A stretch of 64,000 nt of DNA. It comes from Rattus norvegicus (Eukaryota > Chordata > Mammalia > Rodentia > Muridae). The stretch is taken from the NCBI RefSeq assembly GCF_036323735.1, contig NC_086021.1, positions 162,665,476 to 162,729,475 on the forward strand. Reading direction: 5' to 3'. Positions 1 to 10,431 of this stretch are shown in pieces. A program made the position numbers and the translations under genes. Below the pieces are notes generated by a model. That model did not search any database. It was given only the letters and a program-made list of their open reading frames with translations, and was not told the origin of the DNA. Numbering within the stretch: position 1 is the stretch's first letter; each line of letters begins with the position of its first letter.

Positions 1-81
1 CCCTCCCTCGTCTGACTGGTGAGGTCTCACTTGGACCTCCCGGGCAGACACTGGAGAGTAACGGGTTTTGGCTGTCCCCAG

Positions 82-151
82 GCCTGTGATAGCTTCAAAG
101 AATGATAAGCTCGAGCTACAAGACTGCTTGGAGTTCAGTAGGACAGCAAAG
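82..151 (+). CDS. Dnmt3b: Dnmt3b coding exon, third from last
   Basis: 70-nt exon with acceptor CAG at 79-81 and donor GTAAGA at 152. It begins with the last base of a split Arg codon, then reads PVIASKND...FSRTAK and ends in phase 0. The open frame running past 151 is intron read-through. Confidence 0.95.
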
Positions 152-1097
152 GTAAGATGTGGAGTGCTCTATGACACTGGGACCATGGCTCTCTCCTCAT
201 GGTGCCTGCTCATTCCCTCACGGACTCCTGGTGCTGGGCCTCTTTCTGTCTCTCCTTCCAGTGCAGAGTAGGTGATGCTCTGGATAACTGAGAACTAGAT
301 GCCACCGAACTCTGCGTGGTTAATGTTGGACACACAGGGCCGTGCTGCAGATGCTCTGAGGACTAACAGTGCTGGATGCTGCTGCAAAAGGCTATGTGCT
401 GTGAAGTCACAGACACGCAGGAGGGCCTCCATGTCTGCCTAAGGCACAGGCCTGCTGCTCAAGTTCTGGTGGCATTCTGAATCCAGATGCTTTCTGCTCT
501 TTCACGACCCTTCTGTCAGTAACTGCTGTCTTGGCCCCCATGTGATCCTTCACAGTCACTTTTGGATAAATGTATGTGTCTGGTCCTCCCTGTTCATTGA
601 CTTGGCATTTGTGGGACACATAAAGAATCCCTTCCAGTCTGTCTTTCTTTCCTCTCCCTGTGTATGTCTGTCCCTGCCACCTTTCCAAACCCATGGCTTC
701 TGTCCTCTGTCCCCTCTGGATGCTTCTGAGCCCGAGCCCACTTGGAAGCCTTCTGTGCTCACCCTGCGATGTTTTGTTCTCCAGTTAAAGAAAGTGCAGA
801 CAATAACCACCAAGTCGAACTCCATCAGACAGGGGAAAAACCAGCTTTTCCCTGTAGTCATGAACGGCAAGGATGACGTTCTGTGGTGCACTGAGCTCGA
901 AAGGTGAGCGCATTAGTTACTTTTCTGTTGCTGTGATAAGACACTAGGACCGAGGACATTTCTAAAACAAAGAGTTTCTTTGTGCTTACACAAGAGAGAC
1001 AAGAGTCTATCAAGCAGGGCAGTAGGAAGCATGGCAGGCAGGGATGGTGGCTGGTGTGGCAAGCTGAGAACTTACATCTTGAGCTGCAATCATGACA

Positions 1098-1158
<61 letters not shown>

Positions 1159-2567
1159 TAGACATGGTAGAATCTTTAAACTCACAAAGCTCTTCCCTGC
1201 TATAGCAAGGCCACATCTTCTAAACCTTCCAAACGGCATCACCAACTGGGGACTGTATTCAAATGTCAGAGCCGATGGGGTGTTTATCATTCTAATCCCC
1301 ACAGTGGGCAAGGCTATACTTGGAAAGGGAATCTGTGGGTCAGAGACAGGAAGGGAATGTGTGGTCAGAACCAGCAGCACACACAGCAGTTGCTTGTCTC
1401 CATTCATCAAGGCCCCAGTGGCCCTAGGTAGTGGGGTCAGCATAATAATGCATTTTTCAGAATTAGTTTTGATTTCCCCACAGAAATGGTGACACGTTGA
1501 TGACGAGAAATCTCAAGCATAAGGTCATTATATAGTGAGATAGTGCTGCTTGTCTGCCATCTGCACTGCTCAGACAATTTTCTGTTCCAACCTCCTGGGT
1601 TCTTAGGAGATTGGGAAACCCCACAGCTCTTATGGCCACACTCCTCACGGGGTGGCTGACCCTCCTTGGTCACAGTCTGTCTTTAACCTTACATTTTATT
1701 GGGCTAAGTTTTCTATTGTCACGTGAAGACCATCTCTTGGATTTCAAGTTTGTTTGTTTTTTTTAATGTTAGCTTTGTTCTGAAGACTTTTATAGTAACT
1801 ATTTTCATTATAAATTTCAGTTCTGGTTTGCTTTCTTTTTTAATGAATAGATTTAATACAAATGTATTTTTTGGGGGGGGTGGGAGGCAAAGTCTCACTC
1901 CATAGCTAGTCTACTCGGTAGCCAGCCTGGAACTCAGTATGTAGCCTAGGTTGGCTACAAATTATCTTGCTTCTGTCTCTCATTATACTCTTCAGTGCAG
2001 CACTATCGGCATGAACTAAACACAGCCTGGAAAGTTCCTTTCTGGGCTGGTGAGAGAGAACAGCAGGTAAAGGCGCTTGTCACTCAAGCTAGACAACCTT
2101 AACTGGACCCAGAAAAGTTGTCCTCTGACATCCACATACAAACACATACACACATGCATATACACCAACTAAATTTAAACAGTCGAAACAACCATTTCTG
2201 ATTCATAGAAGAAACTGTAGATAACATTGCTCAGTCTCTCCATGAGGTGGACTCTTCTGATCTGGAAAGCCTAGCAAGAAATGTGATTTATGTGATGGTG
2301 ATAGTACATGACCACAGACAGGTGATTCTGAGGCTTGGTGCAGAGCGATGATACAGTGTTGCTGTCAAAGCAAAGGGCAATCCTGGGGTCAGCCACGACT
2401 CCATTGTGCTGTTCCTAGAATTCATTATGAGCTATAAGCGAGCCTTTCTTTAAAATGTTATTACATGTGCATTGCTGTTTTCCCTCTATCTATGTCTATG
2501 CTTGGACCAATGTCATAGGCAGACTGAATTCCAAATTGTACTCAACTGAATTGGGGTTGAAAATCTG

Positions 2568-2616
<49 letters not shown>

Positions 2617-5098
2617 TGACATTGTTTTTTCTTAAAGAAACTGCAGGGCTGAGGTGATGGTTTGTCCCGCAAGTGTGTAGATTTGAGCTTGATGCAGGTG
2701 TGGTAGGTAGAGCAGGAGGATCCCTGGGGCTTGTTGGTCAGTCAGTCTAGCCTAATCTGAAAATTCCAAGAGGCTCTGTCTCAAAAAAAAAAAAAAGTGG
2801 ATGTATGTCCATTAGAAATAACTCTAAGGACTGAGGATACCTCTAGCCACACTTACACACATACATTTCTCTATCCCAAGAAATTGCTAAACTTCTCCCA
2901 TTGTGTTTTGAAGTCAAATACAAGACTGGCAATCATTCATGGATTAATTAACACCAGGCCTTTAAGAATGGTCCCTGGGCTCTTTCCTTCCTCTGCAGCA
3001 ATCCTACTGCCAGAACTTCACCATGTCCATTCTCAAGATCCATGCCAGAGAGATCTTTGACTCCCATGGGAATCCCACCATTGAGGTGGATCTCTACACC
3101 GCAAAAAGTCTCCTCCATGCTCCAGTGCCCAGCGGTGCGTCCACTGGCATCTACAAGGCCCTAGAACTCCGAGACGATGATAAGACCCACTTCATGGGGA
3201 AGGGCATCTCAAAGGCTGTTGAGCACATCAATAACACGATTGCACCTGCTCTGGTTAGCAAGAAACTGTTGTGGAGCAGGAGAAGATTGACCAGCTGATG
3301 ATCGAGATGGACGGCACGGAGAATAAATCTAAGTTTGGTGCAAACGCCATCCTGGGAGTGTCCCTGGCTGTCTGCAAGGCTGGTGCCGTGGAGAAGGGGG
3401 TGGCCCTTTACCGTCACATTGCTGACTTGGCCGGCAACCCTGAAGTCATCCTGTCCGTCCCAGCTTTCAATGTGATCAACGGTGGTTCTCACGCTGGCCA
3501 CAAGCTGGCCATGCAAGAGTTCATGATCCTGCCTGTGGGGGCATCCTCTTTCTGGGAAGCCATGCGCATTGGAGCAGAGGTTTACCACAACTTGAAGAAC
3601 GTCATCAAGGGAAAGACGCCACCAATGTGGGTGATGAGGGTGGATTCGCACCTAACAGCCTGGACAAAGAAACACTGGAGCTGCTCAAGTCTGCCATTGC
3701 AAAGGCCGGCTACACTGACCAGGTTGTCATCGGCATGGATGTGGCTACCTCCGAGTTCTACAGGGCTGGCAAGTATGACCTGGACTTCAAGTCTCCAGAT
3801 GACGCCAGCCGGTACATCACACCCAACCAGCTGGCCGACCTGTACAAGTCCTTCATCAAGGACTACCCAGTGGTGTCCATTGAAGATTCCTTTGACCAGG
3901 ACTACTGGGATGCCTGGCAGAAGTTCACAGCTACTGCAGGCATCCAGGTGGTGGGGGATGACCTCACAGTGACCAACCCTAAGCGGATCGCCAAGGCTGC
4001 AGGCGAGAAGTCCTGCACTGCCTCCTGCTCAAAGTGAACCAGATTGGCTCTGTGACTGAGTCTCTGCAGGTGTGTAAGCTGGCCCAGTCCAATGGCTGGG
4101 GTGTCATGGTATCCCATCGATCTGAGGAGAATGAGGACACTTTCATTGCCGACCTGGTGGTGGGGCTCTGCACTGGGCAGATCAAGACTGGTGCCCCCTG
4201 CCGATCTGAGCGCCTGGCCAAGTACAGTCAAATCCTTAGCATCGAGGAGGAGCTAGGCAGCAAAGCCAGGTTTGCTGGCAGGTCCTTCAGGAACCCCCTG
4301 GCCAAGTAAGGCATGGGCCGGAGATCTGTGGAGCTACCAGATCCTCTGTCCCTGATGTCATCCAGGCAGCTCAAGGCTGGCCCAGTGCTTGCCCCTCCCA
4401 TGTCACTGCTTCCTTAGACGTCCACCCCTGACCACATGGAGCCCTGCTGGAGCCCCCAGCTTTGTAATCATGTGATCGGTCTGAATCATTGTTCCTGTCA
4501 CCTGACTTTCCAGCTAGTGTCTGGAGCCCTCAGAACTCCAGCCTAATCTCTAGGGTGCCCACACCATCAAGACTCCCCCAGTGGTTTACATGCAAAAATA
4601 AAAGCCGCAGAAGCACACCCCCCCCCCAAAAAAAAGAAGAACGGTCCCTGGGCAGCAGCACATAAGGATCTGGGCACAGTCCCTGAGCAGGAGACACAAG
4701 ACAGCACCAGTGCCCTGTGACTCAACAACCAGCGGTCAGCAAGTGTCCTTAGGAAGCAGAGGAACTAGCAGTCTGGAAGGGTCCTTTAAGCCCAATCGTC
4801 CGGACAGAAGGCATGGGGAAGGGTAACTGCGGGCAGAGGCAGTGACAACCTGATAGCTTTACTAGGCCTGGACTTGCAGAACACAGCTGTTCTTGGTGTG
4901 CTGGGGACATATATGGGCCCTTCTAACCTCCTGTCTTTTCTCTCTGTCTCTCCCAGGATCTTCGGCTTCCCGGCTCACTACACGGATGTGTCCAACATGG
5001 GCCGTAGTGCCCGCCAGAAGCTGCTGGGAAAGTCCTGGAGTGTGCCAGTCATCAGACACCTGTTTGCCCCCTTGAAGGACTACTTTGCATGTGAATAG
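82..5098 (+). CDS. Dnmt3b: DNA methyltransferase 3 beta, C-terminal end (last three coding exons; gene begins left of the window)
   Basis: De novo DNA (cytosine-5) methyltransferase that methylates CpG in nuclear chromatin. Three exons (82-151, 785-903, 4957-5098) join in frame into about 110 residues of the C-terminal catalytic domain. Exon one gives PVIASKNDKLELQDCLEFSR, exon two the target-recognition loop with TTKSNS and QGKNQLFPVVMNGK, and exon three ends in KDYFACE. The FACE ending fits DNMT3B; as I recall, DNMT3A ends in FACV. Counting back from the end in human numbering, the TRD residues K777 and N779 are present, as are D817, V818, R823 and R840, positions altered in ICF syndrome (from family knowledge). 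All splice sites are GT-AG and phases agree. Residues upstream, including the catalytic Cys motif, lie outside the window. The last intron is 4 kb and contains an Eno1 pseudogene. Confidence 0.97.
152..784 (+). other. Dnmt3b intron, no feature seen
   Basis: 633-bp intron between two Dnmt3b exons. It is largely free of recognisable SINEs, and I see no other gene or regulatory signal. The open frames here on both strands are chance or extensions of the next exon. Confidence 0.8.
785..903 (+). CDS. Dnmt3b: Dnmt3b coding exon, penultimate (target-recognition loop)
   Basis: 119-nt exon with acceptor CCAG at 781-784 and donor GTGAGC at 904. It reads LKKVQTITTKSNSIRQGK and on to LWCTELER. The final Arg codon is split AG|G across the 4-kb last intron. 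This loop contacts DNA and contributes to CpG and flank preference in DNMT3B (established for the family). Confidence 0.96.
913..1400. mobile_element. Rodent interspersed repeat (URR1-like), with internal GA microsatellite
   Basis: The stretch starts with the recurrent phrase GTTACTTTTCTGTTGCTGTG and later carries the AAGGCCACATCTTCTAAACC and CCAACTGGGG phrases shared with the copies at 7.1, 10.4, 25.2, 49.3 and 50.1 kb. The name URR1 (non-autonomous hAT-like DNA element) is from memory. The (GA)n tract lies in its middle. Confidence 0.55.
1101..1155 (+). repeat. (GA)n microsatellite
   Basis: 55 bp of uninterrupted GA inside the interspersed repeat, in the last intron of Dnmt3b. It produces artificial Arg-Glu and Ser-Leu open frames. 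Confidence 0.97.
1875..2190. repeat. Degenerate B1-type SINE followed by a B3/B4-type SINE
   Basis: At 1880-2035 a reversed B1 remnant shows CAAAGTCTCACTCCATAGCT and TGGAACTCAGTATGTAGCC. At 2045-2175 a forward tRNA-derived SINE shows GGGCTGGTGAGAGAGAACAG and ends in an ACACATACACACATGCAT-rich tail. Both are diverged. Confidence 0.6.
2570..2615 (+). repeat. (TG)n microsatellite
   Basis: 46 bp of uninterrupted TG dinucleotides in the last intron of Dnmt3b. Confidence 0.97.
2645..2795 (+). repeat. Diverged SINE with poly(A) tail
   Basis: Contains AGCAGGAGGATCCCTGGGGC and GGCTCTGTCTC, ending in a pure A run at about 2782-2795, as forward B1/B4-like elements do. Subfamily uncertain. Confidence 0.5.
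2964..2980. repeat. Left target-site duplication of the Eno1 pseudogene
   Basis: 17-bp AAGAATGGTCCCTGGGC. It recurs with one mismatch (T to C) at 4637-4653, directly after the poly(A) tail, as expected for LINE-1-driven retroposition. Confidence 0.9.
2981..4636 (+). pseudogene. Eno1-ps: Processed pseudogene of alpha-enolase (enolase 1)
   Basis: An intronless copy of enolase 1 mRNA. It carries some 5' UTR, a start at 3023 (MSILKIHAREIFDSHGNPTI), enolase landmarks in three frames (SGASTGIY, NVINGGSHAG, VSIED, GDEGGFAPN, SHRS, the end SFRNPLAK), a stop at 4307-4309, a 3' UTR with AATAAA at 4597-4602, a C run and a short A tail. Reading frames 3023-3298, 3271-3972, 3627-4037 and 4034-4309 overlap at three deletions relative to functional enolase: about 4 bp near 3268, about 10 bp near 3612, and 1 bp near 4019. 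These sum to 15, so the original frame is regained. Missense changes also occur (R to H in DSHGNP, P to S in VSIEDSF). It lies in the last intron of Dnmt3b in the sense direction. It cannot encode enolase. Confidence 0.96.
4637..4653. repeat. Right target-site duplication of the Eno1 pseudogene
   Basis: 17-bp AAGAACGGTCCCTGGGC, 16 of 17 identical to the left copy at 2964-2980. Confidence 0.9.
4957..5098 (+). CDS. Dnmt3b: Dnmt3b last coding exon and stop
   Basis: The acceptor is TCTCTCCCAG ending at 4956. The exon supplies the third base of the split Arg codon, then IFGFPAHYTDVSNMGRSARQ and on to HLFAPLKDYFACE, with stop TAG at 5096-5098. The last beta strand and helix of the methyltransferase fold lie here. 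Confidence 0.97.
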
Positions 5099-5670
5099 TT
5101 CTACCCAGGACTGGGGAGCTCTGGGGTCTTGAGGTTAATGCCAGGAATTAGGAGTCATACTGATCCTTGAAGCACCCCAGCCCTGCCTTTCCTTGGCTCA
5201 CCTTTGTGGGCTCTCACTTTATAGTCAGCTCTCTCCTGCTCAGTGATAGCAGTGCCTCCTGGCCCTACAGGGGAGCTTCCTGTGCACGGCTCAGACTAGC
5301 ATCTTAGAGCGGCCCAACATGCTTCTCATGGTTTTCTCGACCAAGACTTTAAAACCAAGCCAGGTGGTAGTGGTGCACGCCTTCAACCCCAGTATTTGGG
5401 AGGCAGAGACAAGGATCTGTGAGTTCAAGGTTAGCCTGGTCTAAAAGTGAGTTCCAGGACAGCCTGGGTTACACAGAGAAACCCTGTGTTGAAAAACCAA
5501 AACCATCTAACCAACCAACCAACCAACCAACAAACCCAACAAACAATAGGGGAGCCATGTGATGACATGGGGAAAACGTGCTTTGTTTCCACAGTTTTTC
5601 TGCATTTTTAGGCAGAAGCATAGAGTTTGCAGTTTGTTTAAATATTAAAGTCAATATTTCCAACAATAAT
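5099..5670 (+). other. Dnmt3b: Dnmt3b 3' UTR with probable poly(A) signal ATTAAA at 5644-5649
   Basis: Follows the stop codon. No AATAAA is visible in the next 1.2 kb. The variant ATTAAA at 5644 is followed 25-45 bases later by a T/G-rich stretch (CACTTTGTTTTTCTGTGG), so cleavage near 5665-5675 is inferred. A forward B1 SINE lies inside the proposed UTR. A longer UTR cannot be excluded. Confidence 0.5.
5353..5500 (+). repeat. B1 SINE, forward
   Basis: Reads GCCAGGTGGTAGTGGTGCAC, then GGAGGCAGAGACAAGGATCT, GAGTTCAAGGTTAGCCTGGT and ACAGAGAAACCCTGTGT, the standard B1 (7SL-derived) order, followed by an (AACC)n-like tail. Confidence 0.9.
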
Positions 5671-5935
5671 CTCATCTGCACTTTGTTTTTCTGTGGAAGT
5701 AAGCTGTTGGCTATCCATGCATCAAGCACAGGGATGACTGTGGTCCCCAGGGGCTCATGGAACTTGAGATCTCTTTGCCATGCCCTTAGAACTCCACCAT
5801 CAGCATCCCCCAAGGGGCTCCTGACAGTCCTTGCTTCTGCTTCATTTGCTGCTGCTCCGGGGATGACAGCGGGCTAAAAAGGCCCATTTAAACCTTGGTA
5901 GTCTAGTTTTATTTTCTGTTGCTCTTGTCTGCTGG

Positions 5936-6060
5936 GCCCAGTGGCACAGGTTTAATGCCAGCATTGGGGAGGCGGAGACAGGCCGGTCTTCAGGTCTATA
6001 TATTAAGTTCCAGGCCAGCCAAGGCTATACAGAGAGATGCTGTCTAAAACAAAGCAACCC
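5936..6060 (+). repeat. B1 SINE, forward, diverged
   Basis: Contains GCCCAGTGGCACAGGTTTAA, GGAGGCGGAGACAGGC and CCAGCCAAGGCTATACAGAG in B1 order, with an A-rich end. Confidence 0.75.
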
Positions 6061-6094
6061 CTCCCCTATAGAAAACCAAAACCAAACAAAACCC

Positions 6095-6430
6095 CACATT
6101 GTGACCAAAAGCAACTTAGAAAGGGCTTATTTGTTTTACATTTCCAGGTCACGCACCATCACTGAGAAAAGTCAGGGCAGGAACTGAACCAAAACCATGG
6201 AGAAATGCTGCTTACTTGCTCACTCATTGGTTAACTCAGTTAGCTTTCCTATACAGCCCAGGCCCACTCACCTAGGGACAGTGATGCCCACAGTGGGCTG
6301 GGCCCTCCCATACCAATCATCAATCAAGATGATCTTTCACAGACATTGCCACAGACTAATCTGATTTGGACACTCCTTCAATGGTGACTCCAGATTGTGT
6401 CAACTTGACAATTCAAACTCACTAGGACAT
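6095..6430 (-). mobile_element. Rodent interspersed repeat, same family as 12305-12690 in the opposite orientation
   Basis: Starts TTGTGACCAAAAGCAACTTA, carries GTCAGGGCAGGAACTGAACC, GTGGGCTGGGCCCTCCCATA and TGTGTCAACTTGACA, the reverse complement of phrases in the 12.3-kb element. Probably a non-autonomous DNA element; family name not certain. Confidence 0.55.
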
Positions 6431-6680
6431 TTGGAGAAGGCTTGATTGTCACACCCATCTCTAGATGTCTGAGGATGCTAAGAGAACACGCATGCAGAAG
6501 AACATGCTTCCTGATTTCTACAGCTTCTCACAACTTCCATGAGATTCTGCTGAACCTTGCTGCTCAGTTATCCAGCTGACATGGTGTGGGGTAGCTACCT
6601 TTAGTGACCAGGCCATTTGGGAATGGCTCTTGTGATTCTAACATGCTTTTTAAGTTTTTAATTTCAATTCTCATGAACAT

Positions 6681-6750
6681 GACCACCACCACCACCACCA
6701 CCACCACCACCACCACCACCACCACCACCACCATCACCATCATCATCACT
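6681..6750 (+). repeat. (ACC)n/(ATC)n trinucleotide repeat
   Basis: About 17 ACC units, then ATC-interrupted units. The reverse strand would encode a poly-Val tract; this is a repeat artefact and not a protein. Confidence 0.95.
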
Positions 6751-6754
6751 GTGT

Positions 6755-6910
6755 ATGTGTAAAGCACAGCATGTGTGTGGAGGTCACAAGATAATTTTGT
6801 GGGATAGGCTCTCTTTTCACCTTTACATAGGCTCTGGGCATCACATTCAAGTCAAAAGTGGGTACAGCAGGGCAGGCACCCACTGGACCATCTCACAGAC
6901 ACTTAACATA
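6755..6910 (-). repeat. B3/B4-type SINE, reversed
   Basis: Shows GTGTGTGGAGGTCACAAGAT, GGGCATCACATTCAAGTC and ACTGGACCATCTCACAGAC in the order of a reversed tRNA-derived rodent SINE. Confidence 0.6.
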
Positions 6911-7077
6911 ATCTTTTATCAAGACTGTGGTTTACAGTGAGTTGAATGCACAGACTAACGTCATATTTATTGACCATTTAAAGATATACTTGTTCCTTCA
7001 CAGTTAAAACTGCAACTGCCTCTGGTAGCTCCTCCTTAGTTTAGCTGGAGTCAGCTAGCATCCAAGGTGTCTTAGTC

Positions 7078-7395
7078 AGGGTTTTACTGCTGTGAAGAGA
7101 CACCATGACCAAGGCAACTCTTAAAAGGACAACATTTAATTGGGACTGGCTTACAGGTTCAGAGGTTCAGTCCAATATCATCAAGGTGAGAACATGGCAG
7201 CATCCAGGCAGCCATGGTGAAGGAGGAGCTGAGAGTTCTGAATCTTTATCTGAAGGCCACTGGGAGAAGACTGGCTTCCAGCCAGCTAGGATGAGGGTCT
7301 TAAGCACATGCCCACAGTGACACACTTACTCCAATAAGGCCATACCTTTTAATAGTGCCACTCCCTGGGCCAAGTATATGCAAACCACCACACAA
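7078..7395. mobile_element. Rodent interspersed repeat (URR1-like), near full length
   Basis: Begins AGGGTTTTACTGCTGTGAAG and ends with GTGCCACTCCCTGGGCCAAG plus CATATGCAAACCACCACAC-like sequence. Closely parallels 25152-25482 over its whole length. Confidence 0.7.
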
Positions 7396-7399
7396 GACG

Positions 7400-9200
7400 C
7401 TACACACCCAGAGCCCACTGTGACATGCTCCCACCTTTAGCTAAGAAGGGGCCAGGGAGAGCATTGCTCACTTACTAGCATGTAGAATAGAGAGTAAGAA
7501 GTACATGGGGGTGCATGTGACCCCCTATCAAACTCACACTGATCCTCTCTGCCTCATGGTGTGTCATGGCTTGTCATGATACCTTCATAGGTCACAGTCT
7601 CACAGGGTCTGGCTCAGAGCAGACAAGGTGGGGAAGAAGCTTTGCAAGTGGAAGAATGGGAAACCACAGAGGTTATTAGAAAGCTACCCCCGACTAGAGC
7701 TTCCCTGGGGAGATTTGCCATGGTGACACAACAATTAGCAAAAGTTGGGGCCTGTATCCTCTACTCCCTGAGGACTCCAGACCCAAGGGATGGCTGCCAC
7801 ACAATCAAGCCATCTTGTATACAGCACTGTACCAAATGCCAGGACAGGATGAAGCAAAATAAACAGCTCCCTCCTCAGACTCTCAAGAGAAGAGGCCGAC
7901 AGGCCCTCCAGGTGAGGGGGTCTGGGGTGTCTCAGCCTGCTTGTGGGGCAGATGGTGGAGGTCTTGAGGGAGCTGTTGTAATCTGTCATTCTTCTCTGGA
8001 CGGGCTAGGCTTGAATTTGGGTGACCAAAGCTGTGCAGCTATAGGAAAATATGAAGATATTGGGACAAAGGTTGGGGTTGGCATCCCATGTAGGCCTTGC
8101 CTCGTGCTCTTGTGGGCTTGTGTCTGGGGTCTGACACATTGCTGTGTTGTCTGGAGCAGATGTTTTAATTTCCAGAGTTTTTAAATTCGCATTTGAAAGG
8201 TGGGAATGGCACACCCCGTGTACCACTGGGTTAGTGAAGTCCTTGGGAGGGATCTGGAGAAAATGCTTTGCTTGGTGCCTTACGGGCAGCAAGGCTTACA
8301 CTTGTGATAGACGGCATCCAGAAACCGAAGGCCATCCATCATCTCCGTGTTAAAGGCAATGAGGATGGTGGTAATGAGAGCGGCAGGCAACAGTTAAGAA
8401 TCATGATGTCCTTAGAAAGGACCGGGCAGTATCACCCAGATGTTCAGCAGCTGCTTACTGATGCTAGTGCTGGCAACAGCAGGCACTGCGGTCTCCGTGC
8501 CCCTTGTTAGGAAAGAAGTTGAGGCTTTGGGTGCAAGGTTAGGATCTTGTCTGGGTTTCAGACCTGGTCCCGGGTCAGCCCCATGGCTGTGATGATGGTG
8601 ATTCTCCCGTTTTTCTTCCATCCTTCTTGTTTTCTACTAAGTGGTTAAGGGTCTGCACCGGGTGTTTTTGGTTCTTTATCCCTCTCTGGAGCCAGGTGAT
8701 CTGGGTTCCTGTGCCGGTGGCCCATCCCTCCGTGTGAACAAGGGCATTCTGGTATCTTCTTTGGGCCTCTCCATTCCCCAGCTATGGAGTCTCAGCCTTT
8801 CGGGCTCAGCCTTTTGTGGCTCAAATGATTGTTTGGGAAGCAAGGCTGAGAGCTGTTATTTCCTAGCAACTGCTGGGAGGCCTGACCACTGCAATTAGAG
8901 GGAAGAGGGCTGGGAGAGGCCCCTTCACGGGGTCACACAGGCTTAGGGGTAGCAAGTAGAAGTCTCATCCCCAAAGCCAATCTATCTTTGCTCTTTGATT
9001 CTGCTTGGGACTTGTCTTGCTTGGCTTGGTAGACAATCTGGGCAGCCTTTGGCATTTGTACAATGTTACCTTCTTGCTACCTTTTCACGTTTCATCCGGT
9101 TCCACTGCTCTTCTTTCTCTTTTCCTATCTTGCTTCCCTGCTTTCTGATTTTCCTGTCAAAATTTATTGAGTTTTAAACTTGGAATTAAATTTATTATTA
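7400..9200. other. Repeat-poor intergenic stretch between Dnmt3b and Mapre1, no gene assigned
   Basis: I recognise no SINE, L1 or simple repeat over most of this 1.8 kb, unusual for the intergenic part of the window. It contains a 180-codon open frame (7642-8184, +) and shorter ones on both strands, none with a protein motif I know or a clear splice partner. It could be conserved regulatory DNA of either neighbour; cross-species alignment would show. Confidence 0.4.
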
Positions 9201-9204
9201 TTAG

Positions 9205-9423
9205 TTGTTTTTTGAGACAGGGTCTCACTGTGTCGTCCTGGCTGTCCTAGAACTCACTCTGTAGACCTGGCTGGCCTTGAACTCAGAGATCTGCTTCCCT
9301 CTGCCTCTCTAGTGCTGGGATTAAAGGTGTATGTCACCACCACTACCCAGCAAGCTAATTTTTTTATATGTATTAATTTGTGTGTGTGTGTGTGTGTATG
9401 TGTGTGTGTGTGTGTGTGTGTGT
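9205..9423 (-). repeat. B1 SINE, reversed, with adjoining (TG)n tract
   Basis: Classic reversed B1: GTTTTTTGAGACAGGGTCTC, GAACTCACTCTGTAGACCTG, GTGCTGGGATTAAAGGTG. A TG repeat with one interruption occupies 9379-9423. Confidence 0.93.
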
Positions 9424-10079
9424 ACAGAGTAACTTGTATCCAGACTGGACTTGAAGTTGTGATCCTCTTGCCTTCAGCTGCAAAGTGCTGGGATTCGAGG
9501 CTGGGGTCACCATACCCAGTTTCTAAACCGTTTGCCTGTCAGGATGGAATTCTCTTTTCCACTTATTTTCTGGCCTTCTCTGATCAACATGTGAGGAGAA
9601 GATTAACTCGGTGTGTTAGTTACTTACCTTGTTACTGAGAGCAAGTCCATCAGGTGTGTCAGGACAGCATGGTGACAGGCCTCTCTGTGGAGCTGTGAGC
9701 ATGTGGCAGTGCATTCACATCCCAGTGGCAGAGGAAACAGACAAAGGGTAATGCCAGCATTCAGGTGGCTTTCTTCTTTCCCCCTTTCCGGTTCAGTCCA
9801 GAACCCCAGGCTATGGGAAGGTCCCTTCCATGCTCAGCATGGGTCTTCGTCCTCAGTTAAACCTCTTGGAAAATGTCCTGCCCTTGCAGTCACGACTAGA
9901 CTCTAAAGATCAAATTGTCACTACAGATTAATGGCAGACTGATCAGGCCATGAGTGCTTCTCTCTTCTGTCATGGAGTCTGTGTGAGTTTTATTTCACAA
10001 GCTCTGATTCTGACACCTCCTGAGACTGCTGTGTTCTGGAACTGAGTCTGTATTTCACTCCTGTACTAGAAGCACCCCC

Positions 10080-10190
10080 ACCTGAGCCCAGATAAGAGGA
10101 TGTAGCCCAGGCTGGCCTCGATCGCATAGTCTTCCAACCTCAGCTCCCAAATGCTAGGATTTCAGGTGTGTACCACCACAGCCCTCTTGA
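10080..10190 (-). repeat. B1-type SINE fragment, reversed
   Basis: Contains GTAGCCCAGGCTGGCCTCGA and CCCAAATGCTAGGATTTCAG, the 3' half of a reversed B1. Confidence 0.7.
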
Positions 10191-10317
10191 AGAACTACTG
10201 ACCTTTCCCAATGACCTCATCCCCACATTAATGACTTCACATCCTAAGCAGAATGCCTGTAGAGAATGAAATGACGAAGTTATACAATTTGATAATTGAC
10301 ATGAAGGAGAAGGACTC

Positions 10318-10376
10318 AGACCTCACTGACATTTATTGAGCAGTTACTGTGTGCAAGGTGCTAAGAACTTTACGCA
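10318..10376. repeat. MIR fragment
   Basis: ATTTATTGAGCAGTTACTGT followed by GTGCTAAGAACTTTACGC is the conserved MIR 3' core phrase. Confidence 0.6.
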
Positions 10377-10431
10377 GGGCTAGGGTAAAGTGCTTGCCAT
10401 CCATGCATGAGGGACAATGTTTGGATCCTGT

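Noticed and set aside
980..1492. 170-codon frame with an Arg-Glu repeat
   Set aside because: Product of the GA microsatellite inside an interspersed repeat in a Dnmt3b intron.
3023..4309. Functional enolase gene
   Set aside because: Three frame-breaking deletions, no introns, a poly(A) tail and flanking duplications show a processed pseudogene.
6564..6767. Minus-strand frame encoding a long poly-Val run
   Set aside because: It is the translation of the ACC trinucleotide repeat.
7642..8184. 180-codon open frame between Dnmt3b and Mapre1
   Set aside because: No known motif, no signal peptide or domain, no convincing splice partners and no known gene at this position; length is compatible with chance.
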